A stretch of 64,000 nucleotides of DNA, from the NCBI GenBank assembly GCA_023105745.1, contig JALGQZ010000011.1, positions 11,866,975 through 11,930,974 of the forward strand, in the 5' to 3' direction. The notes beneath the pieces are model-generated. The model worked only from the letters and a program-made list of their open reading frames with translations, was not told where the DNA came from and searched no databases. Shown one piece after another: positions 32,317 through 43,879 of the stretch (the stretch's first letter is position 1; each line of letters begins with the position of its first letter). Both the position numbers and the translations under genes were made by a program. Source of the stretch: Austropuccinia psidii. Lineage: Eukaryota; Basidiomycota; Pucciniomycetes; Pucciniales; Sphaerophragmiaceae.

Positions 32317-35300
32317 TTACTTGAGGTTGAGGAAGCTTCGAGATCGTAATAGGATAGTTTTGCCAACTGACTTGGTGAGGAAGTAAGCTACCATGACATT
32401 AGTAGAGATGTATTTTAGGTTGATGATTGAGTTCTTGATTAGATCGCGAATGTAGTGATATTTGATGTCCATATTCTTGGTTTTGAATCCATTGTGGTTT
32501 GCGTTTGACAAGGCTAAGTCGATGGCTCCCTTGTTGTCATTGAAAAGTTGAGGAGTGGGATTACCTTTATTCAAATAGATTTCTTCTAGTAGTTGTATTA
32601 GCCATTCCACTTCTTTAGTCATGTCGGACAGGGCCTTGTACTCGGCTTACGTTGTTGAGTGTGATACGGTAGGTTGTTTCTTAGTTCTCCATGAGATTAA
32701 GTGTCCCTTTACTGTTACTACATAGCCTGATGTTGATCTTCTATCAATTACTGAGTTTCCCCAGTCGGCATCCGCATATGCCACTATACCTTCTTTACCT
32801 CCTTTTGAATAATGCAGTGATAGTTCTTTTGTATGATATAGGTACCTTAGGACCTGTAGGCATTCAGTCCAGTGTGTGATTCCAGGTTTTTCCAAAAAAC
32901 GAGATAAGTGGCTTACTGCAAAAGTAATGTCGGGTCTAGTGTTGGTACTTATGTAGTTAAGAGCTCTTATGGCGCTACGATACTTGATGTTTAGGTCAGC
33001 AAAAGCAGCTTCTTCTTCTCTGGTGGCAACGTTGAGTTGAAGATTTGTTTTAAGAGGAGTATTAACTGGTGCGTATTTTTCCAGCTCATATTCCCGAGCC
33101 AAGTTATTGATGTAGTGTTCTTGTGATAAGGTAAACCCATTGTTTTTGTGGGCAATTTTCACACCAAGTAGTAGACCGGCTTCTCCCAGGTCTTTCATGT
33201 CAAAAGACTTTTTTATTTCCATTTTGAAGTTGGTGAGATCAGGCCCGAATATTGCCAGGTCATCAACATGCACATAGATCCATACAGGTTTCTCCCCTCT
33301 TCTGAAAAATACGCATGGGTCTGACACCGCAACTACAACTCCTGTTTTCTTTAGCCACTTTGATAAGTAGTTGTACCAGGCAAGTGGAGCCTGCTTTAAG
33401 GCGTAGATTGCCTTATGTAGTCGTAATACCTTTGTTTTTGAATCTTCATTTATTCCATCCGGAATTTTTAGGGTAAGGTCTTCGTCCAGTGGTGCATTGA
33501 GGAATGCGCTTTTTACATCCATCTGATGGAATTGGAAACCGTGAGCTGCTGCATGAGAAATTAGAACCCTTAATGAGCTGATTCTCCCGGTGGGTGAGAA
33601 TGTGTTGAGGTAGTCAAGACCTTCTATCTGGTGGAAACCTTGCGCGCATAGCCGTGCTTTGTGTTCGATCACCTTATTGTTGTGGTCTTTCTTCACCTTG
33701 AACACCCAGGTCGTCGTGATTAGATGGTCATTTTCTTTTCTGTCTTCAATGCTCCAAACTCCCAGCTTCTCCATATTTAGTAGTTCCTTGTTGATTGCTA
33801 GTACCCATTCTTTTTTCTCTTCGCCCTCTATTGGTGCTTTGTAATTATTCAGGACCAATGTGCTTCTTGTAAGGTTGGTTTTGTGCACTCTCCTACTGAA
33901 AGGAAGTATGTTATCGGTTCTGATTTCACTGGAGATCAGAGTGGGGTGTCTAGGTCCTATCACCCTGATCCTCCGAGAAGGTAGCTCTTCCAAAGCGTCA
34001 TGGAAGACATCTCGTTCGGTAGCGCTGTCAGAGGGTAAATCAGAAGTGTCAGCATCTAGATCCTGATTCTGATTATTATTTTTGAATGAGAAGTTGAAAA
34101 CCGGGAACTGTAAAGGAGTGTTTGTAGAATTTATAGAGAAAGCAGGAAAGACAGATTCATCAAATTTGACATGCCTGCTTATGATTACTGCTTTATCTGC
34201 CACTCTCAGAACCCGATAAGCTGTTGATTGATTGGTGTACCCTAGGAATATTCCCTGCCATGCCACGGGGTCAAACTTTGCTTTCCTGTTGGCTTCCGGT
34301 ATTTGTACCCATGCTCCACACCCAAACGGTCGTAGCTTGTTGATTGACGGTGTTTGGTTATTCCACAGCTGGTAGGGAGTCTTTTCCTGCCGCTGCACCA
34401 AGTTGCACAGCATTGTTGCAGTCATTGCAGCTTCTGCCCAAAACTGCGGTGGTAGCTTTGATTGCCATAGGAGGCAGCGAGTCTTTTCAATGACCGAACG
34501 GTTTGCCCTTTCTGCTATCCCATTATGCTGTGGGGTATACGTAAGGCTGATGATGTGGTTGATTCCGTTTTTGTCAGTTAGTTTCTTGAAGTTATTGTTT
34601 ACAAACTCCCCTCCTCCGTCTTTCTTGATGTTTAGGATCTTTTTTCGCAGTTTATTCTCAGCTTGTTCCTTGAAGTACCGAAAATGCGTGTAAGCTTCGC
34701 TTTTTATCTTCAGGAATTTGATGTTGATGTAGCCTGTGTATTGGTCTACAATTATCATGAAGTATTTTGCTCCTCCGATCAATGCAGTTTGTATCGGCCC
34801 ACAAATATCTAGGTGGATATTTTCTAATGGCCGCGTCGTTTTTTGAAAACTGTGTTTAAACGGCAGCTTTGGGAATTTGCTCATTGTGCAGATCTCACAG
34901 TTTTCTTTTTGTTTGAAAGACGGAACTAGTTTCCTTATTCCTTCCTCATGCATGTGCCCCAATCGGTCACGCCAGTTGTCTTTAGTTGTGTATAGATTTT
35001 CTATCCTTGGCAGTGTTACCCAGGTCTCCAGTATACCGCTGTTTTTCGCGCATGTGAAATCTGGCATATTAGCATTGTTTAGGAAGACTTTGTAACTGTT
35101 TTCTTCATTCTTGATTGTAATTTGTTTTGCTAGTTGCAATAGTGCCACAAGTTTCGTTGTTAGATCTGGGACGTATAGGCAGTTTTTTAAGGACCATGTC
35201 TTTCCATTCTTGTCCATTAATTTAGCCGTTCCCTCCCCTGCTGCTTTCAAGGCTGATTTGTCACACCCAGCTGATATTGCCATGTTCACTCCATGCTGCA

Positions 35301-36207
35301 GGTCAGTGAAGAATCGCATGTCATTGAACATGTGGTTGGAGGCACCAGTGTCCAATACAATAGTACATGCAGAGCCATTGGTCCGCTTTGTTGTTGTCAT
35401 CAGTGCTTGTGCAATTGTCAGATTACTTTTTGGTTCTCTTTGTTGTCTTTCCGGTCGAAGGTGTGGATGTAGCTGCCAACATTTGTCGGCTGGATGGCTT
35501 GCTAGTGGATTGTGTTTTCCATCTTTACAGTAGTGTATCATCTTCGAGCAAAATAATTCTCTGTTAAGTACTACGGATTGATTGTTGTTTTGGAGATTGA
35601 GCGCTTCCTCTTTCAGTGCAACATCATGTAGCAGGTTCAGGATGGCATTGGGATTCCCCAGGGTCTCAGTGCTTGCTGTTACCTTTTCTACGATGTTGTG
35701 ATATTCTTCAGGCAGTTTTGTTAGGATGGTGAAAGCTAGTGTTGGCGTACCAACCTCTACTTTGACACTAATCACTTCATTTAAGCATTGTCTGATGTCT
35801 GAGATAAAGCTACGTAGACTACCATTGTAAGTAATTCTACAGAACCTCATCCAGATTCGAGCTTGGTTGTTGAAAGTGGATGATGCAAAGCGTCTTGTCA
35901 GCTTATTCCATAGCAGGTGAGCATCAACCATTGTTTCATCATCGTCAAAGATTTCAGTAAACATATTTGAGTCAAGGGTCCCAGCTATTAAATTGCAAGT
36001 GTCTGCATTGGCATCTATAATTTTGTTATCAGCAGTTGAAGGTCTGGTATCACTATTTATTGAAGGCAGTGTTTCGTCAACACAGTGTTGATATAGCTTT
36101 TTGTGTTTTAAGAGCATAACGACCCGCCTTCTCCATTTAGGGTAATTGTTTTCTGAAAGGGTTGGGAGAGGTCGGCTTCTATTTTCATTGTCTGCTTCGG
36201 ATGCCAT
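32317..36207 (-). pseudogene. Copia Gag-Pol polyprotein, one in-frame stop near the end
   Basis: ATG 36207 opens MASEADNENRSRPLPTLSEN; an in-frame extension upstream has no better start. In order: the gag domain (KWRRRVVMLLKHKKLYQHC…); a cysteine/histidine stretch (YCKDGKHN…HPADKCW); protease DTGAS (CTIVLDTGASNHMF); GAG-pre-integrase (WRDRLGHMHEEGIRKL…CEICTMSKFPKLPF); integrase D,D,E (HLDICGP, KKDGGGEF, TPQHNGIAERANR); reverse transcriptase (NTFSPTGRISSLRVLISHAA, QMDVKSAFLNAPLDEDL) with YVHVDDLAIFG as the catalytic box; and RNase H (AYADADWGNSVIDRRSTSGY). TAA at 32647-32649 splits the RNase H after QPTVSHSTT. The same frame continues AEYKALSDMTKEVEWLIQLL to the final TAA at 32317. The rest is uninterrupted over about 1290 codons. 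Confidence 0.93.
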
Positions 36208-36272
36208 TATTGTTGTATTATCCCTTAGTATGTACTTGATTGGCTCGTGGATTCGTTTCGAGACTGTAAATC

Positions 36273-36796
36273 TGATAAAATACAATGTATAAACTAAAGA
36301 ATATATTTCAGTGACATGAGATAGTATGAATAAAGAGGCAGTTTAAAACAATTACCTCAAAGATAATACAGCTGTGTAAATTAGTAACGAGACTGAGAAT
36401 AGCAGGGTAAACCCTTGACGTAGTTCTAGTAAAAGGATACATGATTAACTAGGTACTTGATGACTCTAGTAAAACGTGACTGAGAGATCTTACCACAACA
36501 CACACACAACACGTAGTAAAGGAGATTAAAGAAAACAATAAGAGAGAGAGAGAGTAAGAAAAAGAAAGAAATAGAAAGAAACAAATAACCGGATTAATAT
36601 TGTGAAAAATGGCTAGGAGAGTTATGAATAGTACATGTTTTTTATAGCACACAGGGGAATCAGTTCCTCCAGATTTGTTCTAAGCCGTTGGATAGAGAAG
36701 ACTGTGCTCTGTCATCTGATGTGTGATTAGACACACTAATGGATTATGTCTGAATTCAGCTGCTAACTCATAGTAGCTTTACCATGAACATCAACA
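36273..36796 (-). repeat. 5' LTR of the Copia element
   Basis: The plus strand runs TGATAAAATACAATG to GAACATCAACA, followed by TTTTT. It is the promoter-bearing LTR for the minus-strand element; TTTTTTATAGCACACAGGGG at about 36640 marks a region shared by both LTRs. Confidence 0.92.
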
Positions 36797-37966
36797 TTTT
36801 TTACCATTTTACTACATAGGAATTCAAGAGGAGGATGTGGAAACTTTCTCTGGTGGAGAAAAGGCCCTTTTTTATCCTAAAATTGGGTGGGAAAAGCTTC
36901 TAGACGTTTCCACCTAGAGGAAGTGAAGATTTTTCACTTCCAAGGACTCGATTTTGGCTTTCACAAGGCCTTTATAAGCTGTATTGGGATCATATGTGGT
37001 TTTGAAAACACATCTGGGAAGGTTTCACCAATACAGGATGAAAATTTGCATCTGGGGACCACATAGCCCTCTTGTGACATGTATGACACGTAGAATGCTG
37101 TACAGAACCTGTATGGGACGCCAGTATTGAATGGTTTATGAGCTATTGAAGTATAAACATGCTTCCTTGTCTATTTGACACCTCATAATCATATTTATGG
37201 GAGAATATCCCCAGTAAGGCTGTATTAGTCTAACTGTGAGATTTTGAGCTGAAAACTGCCATACCTTTGTCAGTTTTTGAGGTATCAAGCTCAAAATTGG
37301 TTCATTGTGTATTTCTGGATTTTTTCTACACAATGGTACCTCATTTTATATGGTAATCATTATATATGGAAAAGTTATTCCATGTACAAGATTTTGTGTC
37401 AATATGTATGATTTACTTAAAATCTGTATGGAGCTTGTTTGCCCCATAAGATTTGGTCTAGATGAGATATGGGGAAATGGATGGCACCATCAGATAGCCC
37501 TGCTGGTGCTCCTTTCAAAAGGACCCCACTTTAGGTATCTCACACTAAAACTATAGAAGTTATATGAGAGGTGAATATTTTATTCAGCCTTATTTGACCT
37601 TATTTTGGTCATAACTTGGGTAATTCTGGTGTTGGCTCAATTTTTCTAGTACCATTGAATATCCCTGACGTAGAGCTTCAATTTAAATACCCATTTGATG
37701 GGGTTAAGCCTCTTCCTCTGGCTTTCATATGAGAGGTGAAAAATAAAGTTTATGATCATCAGCAACTTTGAGCAGGAATAAATTTGTTATTCTTTGTCCT
37801 ATGATGTTGGGACTTTTAAAATTGGAAAGGGGTTAGTTTCCTCTTTCTTTTGATACTCTCTTGAGCAGGTTTGGCTCAGCTCCATGTTTTGGTGGTATCT
37901 TGGCACTACCATTAGTTTATGGTATTTGGCTGTCATGCTTGCGCTCTGGTTTTGAGTCACAGGCTG

Positions 37967-38437
37967 ACAATATCAACCAAAAGAAAAACAGGTTACTATC
38001 CATTTGAGCTTCAATATGATCAAAAGGCCGTACTACCAATATACATTGAAGAAAAAATATACTTATTAATTGAATGGCAAAAAGTGCATTCAACAGAAGA
38101 TTTATTAGAAGCAAGAGCTGAACAGCTATCAGGAAAAGAAGAAATGAGAAAAAGGTCAAAAGAGCAGGTCAAAAAGGCCTCATAGGATTAAGTAAAATGT
38201 TGGGACCAAAAAATAGCACAACAAAGAAGAAAGCCACTTCATCAAGGTGAAATTGTTCTTGTATACAATAAAGCATTACAGTCACAATGGGGATTATGTT
38301 CAAGAATAGATGGGATGGACCCTATAGAGCTGTGAGACAAATAAACAATGGTCTTTATCAGCTGGAAGAATCAGATGGTACAAAGCTAGCAAGAAGGCTT
38401 GCAGCAATTCAAAAAAAGAACTTCTAACCAAGAGGAA
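37967..38437 (+). pseudogene. Pol of element H: integrase C-terminal part
   Basis: It continues the integrase cut by LTR J: STKRKTGYYPFELQYDQKAV, LIEWQKVHSTEDLLEARAEQ and, after frame changes, KPLHQGEIVLVYNKALQSQW and QLEESDGTKLARRF. This is the typical integrase C-terminal beta-barrel plus linker of Ty3 elements. Several stops are present. The stretch to 38634 is A-rich with no further domain. Confidence 0.75.
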
Positions 38438-38570
38438 AACAGTTGCACTCAGAGGAAGAGGGAGAAGGAGAAGAGGGATAATGAGAAGAGGATGTTTAAT
38501 GTTAATCTCAATTTGAAGATGAAGAGGACTTTGATGAATAAAAATTGTTGTAATCAAAAAAAGGGGGAAA

Positions 38571-39237
38571 TGTTTGATTGTTTTTTGAAAAAAAAAGTGG
38601 ATTATCACCATGAATGCTGGGGATAGCATTAAATAGAGAGGGGGATGTGGTATTTCATACCAGTTCTGCAAAGGTTCAAATACAAAATGTCAAATCTACA
38701 AATTTAATCAATAACAATAATAAGACATATATATAAGAAGTAAATAAAGATAAAAAGTGAAAGACAAGAGAAACAATTTGCAAGAAAAATGAAGATAATT
38801 ATATCAACATAACAAAGATAAGTATTTCACTGGAATCTACATCAAATTTTACCTATAGTCACACATTGCCTCAACCCCATAACATGAATACTTCTCTAGA
38901 TATCATGGATTAAAGGAGCGGAATGATACTATGCAATCTATACTAGGTACAGGAATATGCTTAAAAATAATGTAGCTTGTTTGAATATCCAATGTGAATA
39001 CACGTGTGTAGTATAACATAAGTGACACCATTACTCTTAAAAAATCATGTGTTACATCTCTTGACATAAAAAAACACTTACATATAAGCTAACATAGTGT
39101 TACATTACCATAACCAAATATTACAGGTATTATTTACAAATTAAATTTTACACAGAAAAATACTTAAATAAATACAGATCAAGGCTTTGAAGAAGAAAAA
39201 TAAGGTTAGTAGAAATAAGAATACAGTTTTCAAAAGC
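38571..39237 (+). other. 3' end of element H: polypurine tract and candidate truncated LTR
   Basis: AGAGAGGGGGA at 38635-38645 looks like a polypurine tract, and TGTGGTATTTCATACC at 38646 could be the start of the 3' LTR, cut by element E at 39238. An alternative tract AAAAAAAGGGGGAAA lies at 38556-38570. No second copy of this LTR was found upstream, so the border is tentative. The rest is AT-rich without genes. Confidence 0.4.
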
Positions 39238-41203
39238 TGTGAGCCTTTGAGATATGACCACATACCCAAAACGGTCACAAGAAAAACCTTCTAATAATTA
39301 TACTCTTAATAATTATCTCAAAACCAGTGAAAATGCCATAAATAGGTATAAAATTCTAATTAGCTCAGAATCTCGTGAGTAAACATGTGAAATAAATTAC
39401 ACCATTAGATTCCTCATGGTAAAATACACATATATCAGTTTTATGGCATATCTGTAAAGTGAATAATTACTGAAAAATAAGTAAGAATACCCTAAAAAGG
39501 ACATGAACTCTTATTTAACCCAGAAACTAATGAAGGAAGATTTGAAATAAATTGAAAATTTAGATTCTCCATGAAGAACTACACATAGAAAAATTTCATA
39601 TCAGTACTTAATGAATTAAGCGGAATATATGCACTCTTTTGGTCAGTGCATACACTCATGGTTTTTAGCTAATATCTCTTGAAATATACATGATAGAGAG
39701 TTAAACCAAAAACAAAGTCACCACGTAATTACTTTAGAAATACAGATACAAATTTTATTTGACAAGTTATCAAGAAGGTTATAACTTGTAAGGGTTTATT
39801 GAACAAAATTAATAGAGCTGTTGACCACTTTGTTGTGAAAGTGGTCCAAAGTGAAACCAAAGTGGATATTCAGATTCTACTGGTTCATAAGTGAAAAAAT
39901 ATGTATTTCTTATCATAATATTCAAGGTAAAACCCCCCGAAATCAAGGTTTGAAGTTTCATATATTGACTTTCAACAGAAAAGATGGGGTACAAGAAAAA
40001 TCATCAAAAATAGAGTTTTTATTATGTAATAAAATACTCTTAGCAGCTTAATGACAACATGGAAGGCTATCAGAATTCACTCTTTTAATAGCTATAGTGT
40101 TTATAACTTGAAAGTTATTCATGATAAGCGTTTAAGCTTAAAATTGATCATTTATGATCACTCACTGTAAGTTTATTTGAATTTTAACAGTCATATAAGT
40201 GATAAAACTGGTAAATACTATTAGAGTATGATTATTACCAATACATTCCACAAAGCTTAGGCTTCTTCCAAGCCTATTATGTCATCAAACTTGGAGCTAT
40301 AGTGATAACTCTAAAGAATGGTGTAATACTGAGATAAGATGGTTTGATCATGATGTAATCATCACTAAACCTTAAAATACTGATCATTTCGAGTGGATAC
40401 CATTAGTAAACATCTACTAGGATCCTACTGGACTCAACAAGGGAGGAATTTACTGTAAATAGAGCTCTTTTTACTCTATTTCCCCCCAGACACATCAAAA
40501 CAATAAAACAATTAAATCGAAGGTAAAATCTTTATTCTTTATATAGAAATATTTTATATTATCAAATAAAAAAGTTCATCTTTATTACAATAATCAATCC
40601 TGACGTGATTAATCCAATAATACATTTTTTTTTCATAATTCTCTTAAAAATCATATTTCCTTGTAAAACCAAGACTATTTGTAATTTCTTTTATTTTTAT
40701 TTTTAAATAAAATTTAAATAAGTTTATTCACATTATTTGGCATGAAATCTTTCAAAATTATTATATTAGGTGTTCATAGTAGGTTATTTTCTCTTGTTAT
40801 AACAATTTCTCTCTATTATTACTATGAATAACTCTTTAATTAATATGAAAGTATTTATATTAATATATAGCCTTAATATTAGGAATCTTATTGTTATTGA
40901 TTGTTTTTTATTTAGAAAAAACAATTTTTTAGGCCTTTATTAATTGTTGTAAACAATAATCAAGTGCTTTTAAATATATTAATTATAAAGTATTAATATA
41001 TTTATTTATTATATCATTCTTTTATAATATAAATTATATTATTATGTTTATTTAATAATATACGTATGTTTACGCCATAATCATAATAAATATTCATTAT
41101 TAAAATTATTTTTATCTTATTTATTTCAATTATAAGGACATTCAGGATAGAATAAGTAAAATATTTGTAATTTTTACTTATTGTTTCATAGTCAAACCTT
41201 ACA
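39238..41203 (+). repeat. 5' LTR of element E
   Basis: Runs from TGTGAGCCTTTGAGATATGA to GTCAAACCTTACA (1966 bp). The fragment at 1-525 is a member of the same family in the other orientation. The 3' third is extremely AT-rich (40500-41190). Confidence 0.85.
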
Positions 41204-41221
41204 TTTGGTGGCCTGGCCATG
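41204..41221 (+). promoter_or_regulatory. Candidate primer-binding site of element E
   Basis: TTTGGTGGCCTGGCCATG sits directly after the LTR and parallels the sites of elements A and D. Confidence 0.55.
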
Positions 41222-41344
41222 ATCTTTACTTGAAAAGACCTTTAGAAAGACTCTAATTGGGTTTATCCAATAATAAATTATAATTATATTCATGAAATTA
41301 TATAATAATTTTATATTTATCGATTTTCAAAGCTATTGTGGCAT

Positions 41345-43084
41345 TGTCACAGGGGCTCTTATGGAAGCCAGAGGGCCTGGCACTCAGGAATCAAGAACTC
41401 ACTTGGAGGGCTCCAAAAGATGATAAGAAATACTATGGAATATATTTCTTAAGCAGGAATAAGAGAAAGGACAAATATGCCAAAGATAACAAAGAATAAG
41501 AAGAATGAAGCCAGAGGCCAGAATAAAAGGAAGCCAAAAGCCAAGAAGGCAACCAAGTGAATCCTCAATTCACTGTTTCAACCTGCCAGAAAGAACAATG
41601 GAATTAGTAAGGGATATGAACACCAATATCCACTGACAGGCGAAGAAAGAAAGAGAAAAAGGTGCTAATGACTGACTTAAGATTATCAGTATTAACTTTA
41701 ATAATGTAAAAGAAAATAAGGATAAAAATAAATCCAATAGATTATTTAACTGGGGCAAAAGTCCCCAGGTGCTGAAAGGTGGCCAGTATATGTGAAAAAC
41801 TGAAAGATTGATCCTGAAGGTGGATCACCGGCTGTATTGCCCAAATTGGGCCAATAAAGTTCTGGCCATCTTGAATTTGAACTTTGTGATTGAATTCCCA
41901 CAGTGGAATATGAATTGGCCCAATTGGGCCAAGTACATACAGGTTGATTGATTACCGCCTGTATGAACCATTTGAGTTGTCCAAGGAGTATTGAAATAAT
42001 TGATGCCTTTACAACTGATTGAAATGATGAAATACCTCTGAGAATGAACCTTGGAAGAATCCTGAATGAGAGTACCAACCCAACTCCTGCATAGCCAGGT
42101 GGTTGGAGTCCTTGAATGGTCTTCTGCTTGCCGCCATGGATTACCAAAACTGATGAGTCCAAAAGTCCTCCTTCGAAATGGGCGTTGGATTTTGGTGCCT
42201 TGAGTAGAGAAGGTGGAATTGAGTCCTGAAAACGTCACCATTGAGTTGCTGAGCAAAAATGGTGCATAATGGTATATAACACCATATATGCACCACTCCT
42301 GCAACCTTGAGTACGGGGTGCATGGAGGAGTGGAAAGATCTTCCTTAAGTTGAGGGAAAAGCTTTATGAACTGATTTGGTGGCCCCTCGTGGTTGCCAGA
42401 GGCCATGACGGAGATATTGGTACATAGTGGTCTATGGGCAAAAATGAGTCCTACGTGATTTATGGCCAAAAAGGTGTCCAAGGCGTTTTTGGCCAATTTT
42501 GGGTCCAAGTGAAATATGGCCAATTTTGGCTCAGGTGGGCCCAGATGTGGTTTGGGACCCACCTGGCCTTGGGGGCTAGGTGGCTGCCCCCTTTGGCCCC
42601 TTTTGGCCTCATTGGATTAGGCCAAAAGGGGCCTAAAAGGCCTGCGGCCCGTGGTACGTGGCCTACGGACCGTACGGACGGCGGATCGCGGCCCACGGAC
42701 CGTACGGACTGTAGGGGGCCTAAATGGCCCCAAAAGGCCATTTAGGCCCAAGACCCCCTAATGAAAAGGGGGGGCCTGGATCCACTGGTGGTGGCTAGGG
42801 GGGCTGGAGACCCCTAGAAGACAAAAAGGACCCCTCAGGCCCAAAATTAATGATGAAGGCCTGGGGGCTGATGAGGTGTGAATTGGCCAAGAGGGCCAAT
42901 GACGGCAGGATATGGCCTGAGGCCATAAATGGCCATTGGGATGGGTTGTGGCATAAGAGCCATTGAACACCCAAAGGGGGCCAATGGGCCATAAATGATC
43001 TGATGTGGCCAATTGGCCCCAACTTGGCTCCAGGTTGGATTGCCGCAACCATCAAGGAGGAGGGTCAAACTTGTGGTTGTGACA
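41345..43084 (-). repeat. 3' LTR of element B
   Basis: It contains a GC-rich island (about 42580-42780) with GGCC-rich palindromes and two copies of ACGGACCGTACGGAC 33 bp apart. A TATATAACACCATATATGC box lies at about 42273. Open frames crossing it (for example 41825-42562) are LTR sequence; I do not regard them as genes. On the minus strand the tract AAGGTAGGGGCGTAC at 43085-43099 is the polypurine tract. Confidence 0.92.
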
Positions 43085-43879
43085 GTACGCCCCTACCTTG
43101 AATGGTGAGCTCCTGAGCACCAAGATGAGGTAGAAGCCTGTTGAGGCTATTGAGATGGATTTGACGGAGGGATTCCAGAGGCATTGACTTTGAAAGAAAA
43201 ATTGAACTGATAAACTTGTTGGCATATGAATTGAGGTTGACTTGGTCTTCTCTTGACATTTGGCTTTGACAATGTTGAAGACGTGATTTGACGTAAAGAT
43301 TTGGCATTAAAGAGTTATAAGACAAGAATTTCAAGAAAAATATAAAGAATAAAAGAGAAAGAAACAGATATAAAGAAAGAAAAAGAAAAATAAAAGAGAA
43401 ATGAATTTCAAGGAGGAATCCAATCTTCATCACGGATTACGACAGTTGATTCTGATAGTGGCCAAGGACCTGGATAAAAGAATTTGATGCCAGGTGCTCA
43501 CAGAGTGGCAAAGGTGATGTTGTGACAGATTGTAGACCCCTCAGGGAAGTGCACACCAGGAGAGGAACTTACTTTTAGAAGTTGCCAATCCCGCCAGTGC
43601 CATAAATAAGAATATAAATTGTATTAAGGAGTGTCTTGAATTGGAAAACTTGGAAAGAAAAATGAAATTGAATGGTCTATTTGCCCAAGTGAAAAATGGC
43701 CATAATTTTGGAATTGATGTTGAAAGCCAGGCCAACGAATCTGTGTCCAATTTGCAAAGTGCTCACAGAGTGGCCAAGGTGATGCTTACAACAAGGAGGA
43801 ATAGAATACCCCTAAAGGTGCATACCAGGAGTGGGACTTACTTTTGGTAATTCCTCTCCCCACCAAGCACCATAAAAGA
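43085..43879 (-). other. 3' untranslated region of element B with an internal duplication
   Basis: Two related blocks, 43494-43581 and 43758-43851, share TGCTCACAGAGTGGCMAAGG, a GTGCAYACCAGGAG segment and ACTTACTTTT, about 260 bp apart. No coding domain is seen beyond the chromodomain stop at 43880. Confidence 0.55.

Larger units (their letters stand above)
31764..36796 (-). mobile_element. Ty1/Copia LTR retrotransposon (5033 bp)
   Basis: Two LTRs (520 and 524 bp) read TGTTGAT…TTTTATCA on the minus strand. TTTTT duplications lie at 31759-31763 and 36797-36801, and a polypurine tract AAGAGGGG borders the 3' LTR at 32284. The internal frame has the Copia order (gag, protease, integrase, reverse transcriptase, RNase H). 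By eye the LTRs differ at roughly 17 sites plus two dinucleotide-length changes, so the insertion is older than element A. It is markedly richer in CpG than its surroundings. Confidence 0.95.
31525..37961 (-). repeat. Solo LTR J inside element H integrase, itself interrupted by a Copia element
   Basis: The 5-bp duplication GGCTG flanks it (31520-31524 and 37962-37966). On the minus strand it begins TGTGACTCAAAACC. Its other end reads AGACT rather than the expected ACA. Without the Copia insertion (31764-36796 plus one TTTTT) it is about 1.4 kb. Its left part resembles the terminal ~80 bases of A-type LTRs; 37010-37345 matches LTR K in inverted orientation. Small open frames here are not genes. 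Confidence 0.75.

Noticed and set aside
33659..35567. Plus-strand frames opposite the Copia polyprotein
   Set aside because: Antisense shadows of a strong, domain-bearing minus-strand gene.
41570..43068. Frames up to 245 codons inside the left LTR of element B, with counterparts in the right LTR (49876-51445)
   Set aside because: Non-coding LTR sequence; the frames differ between copies and overlap on both strands.
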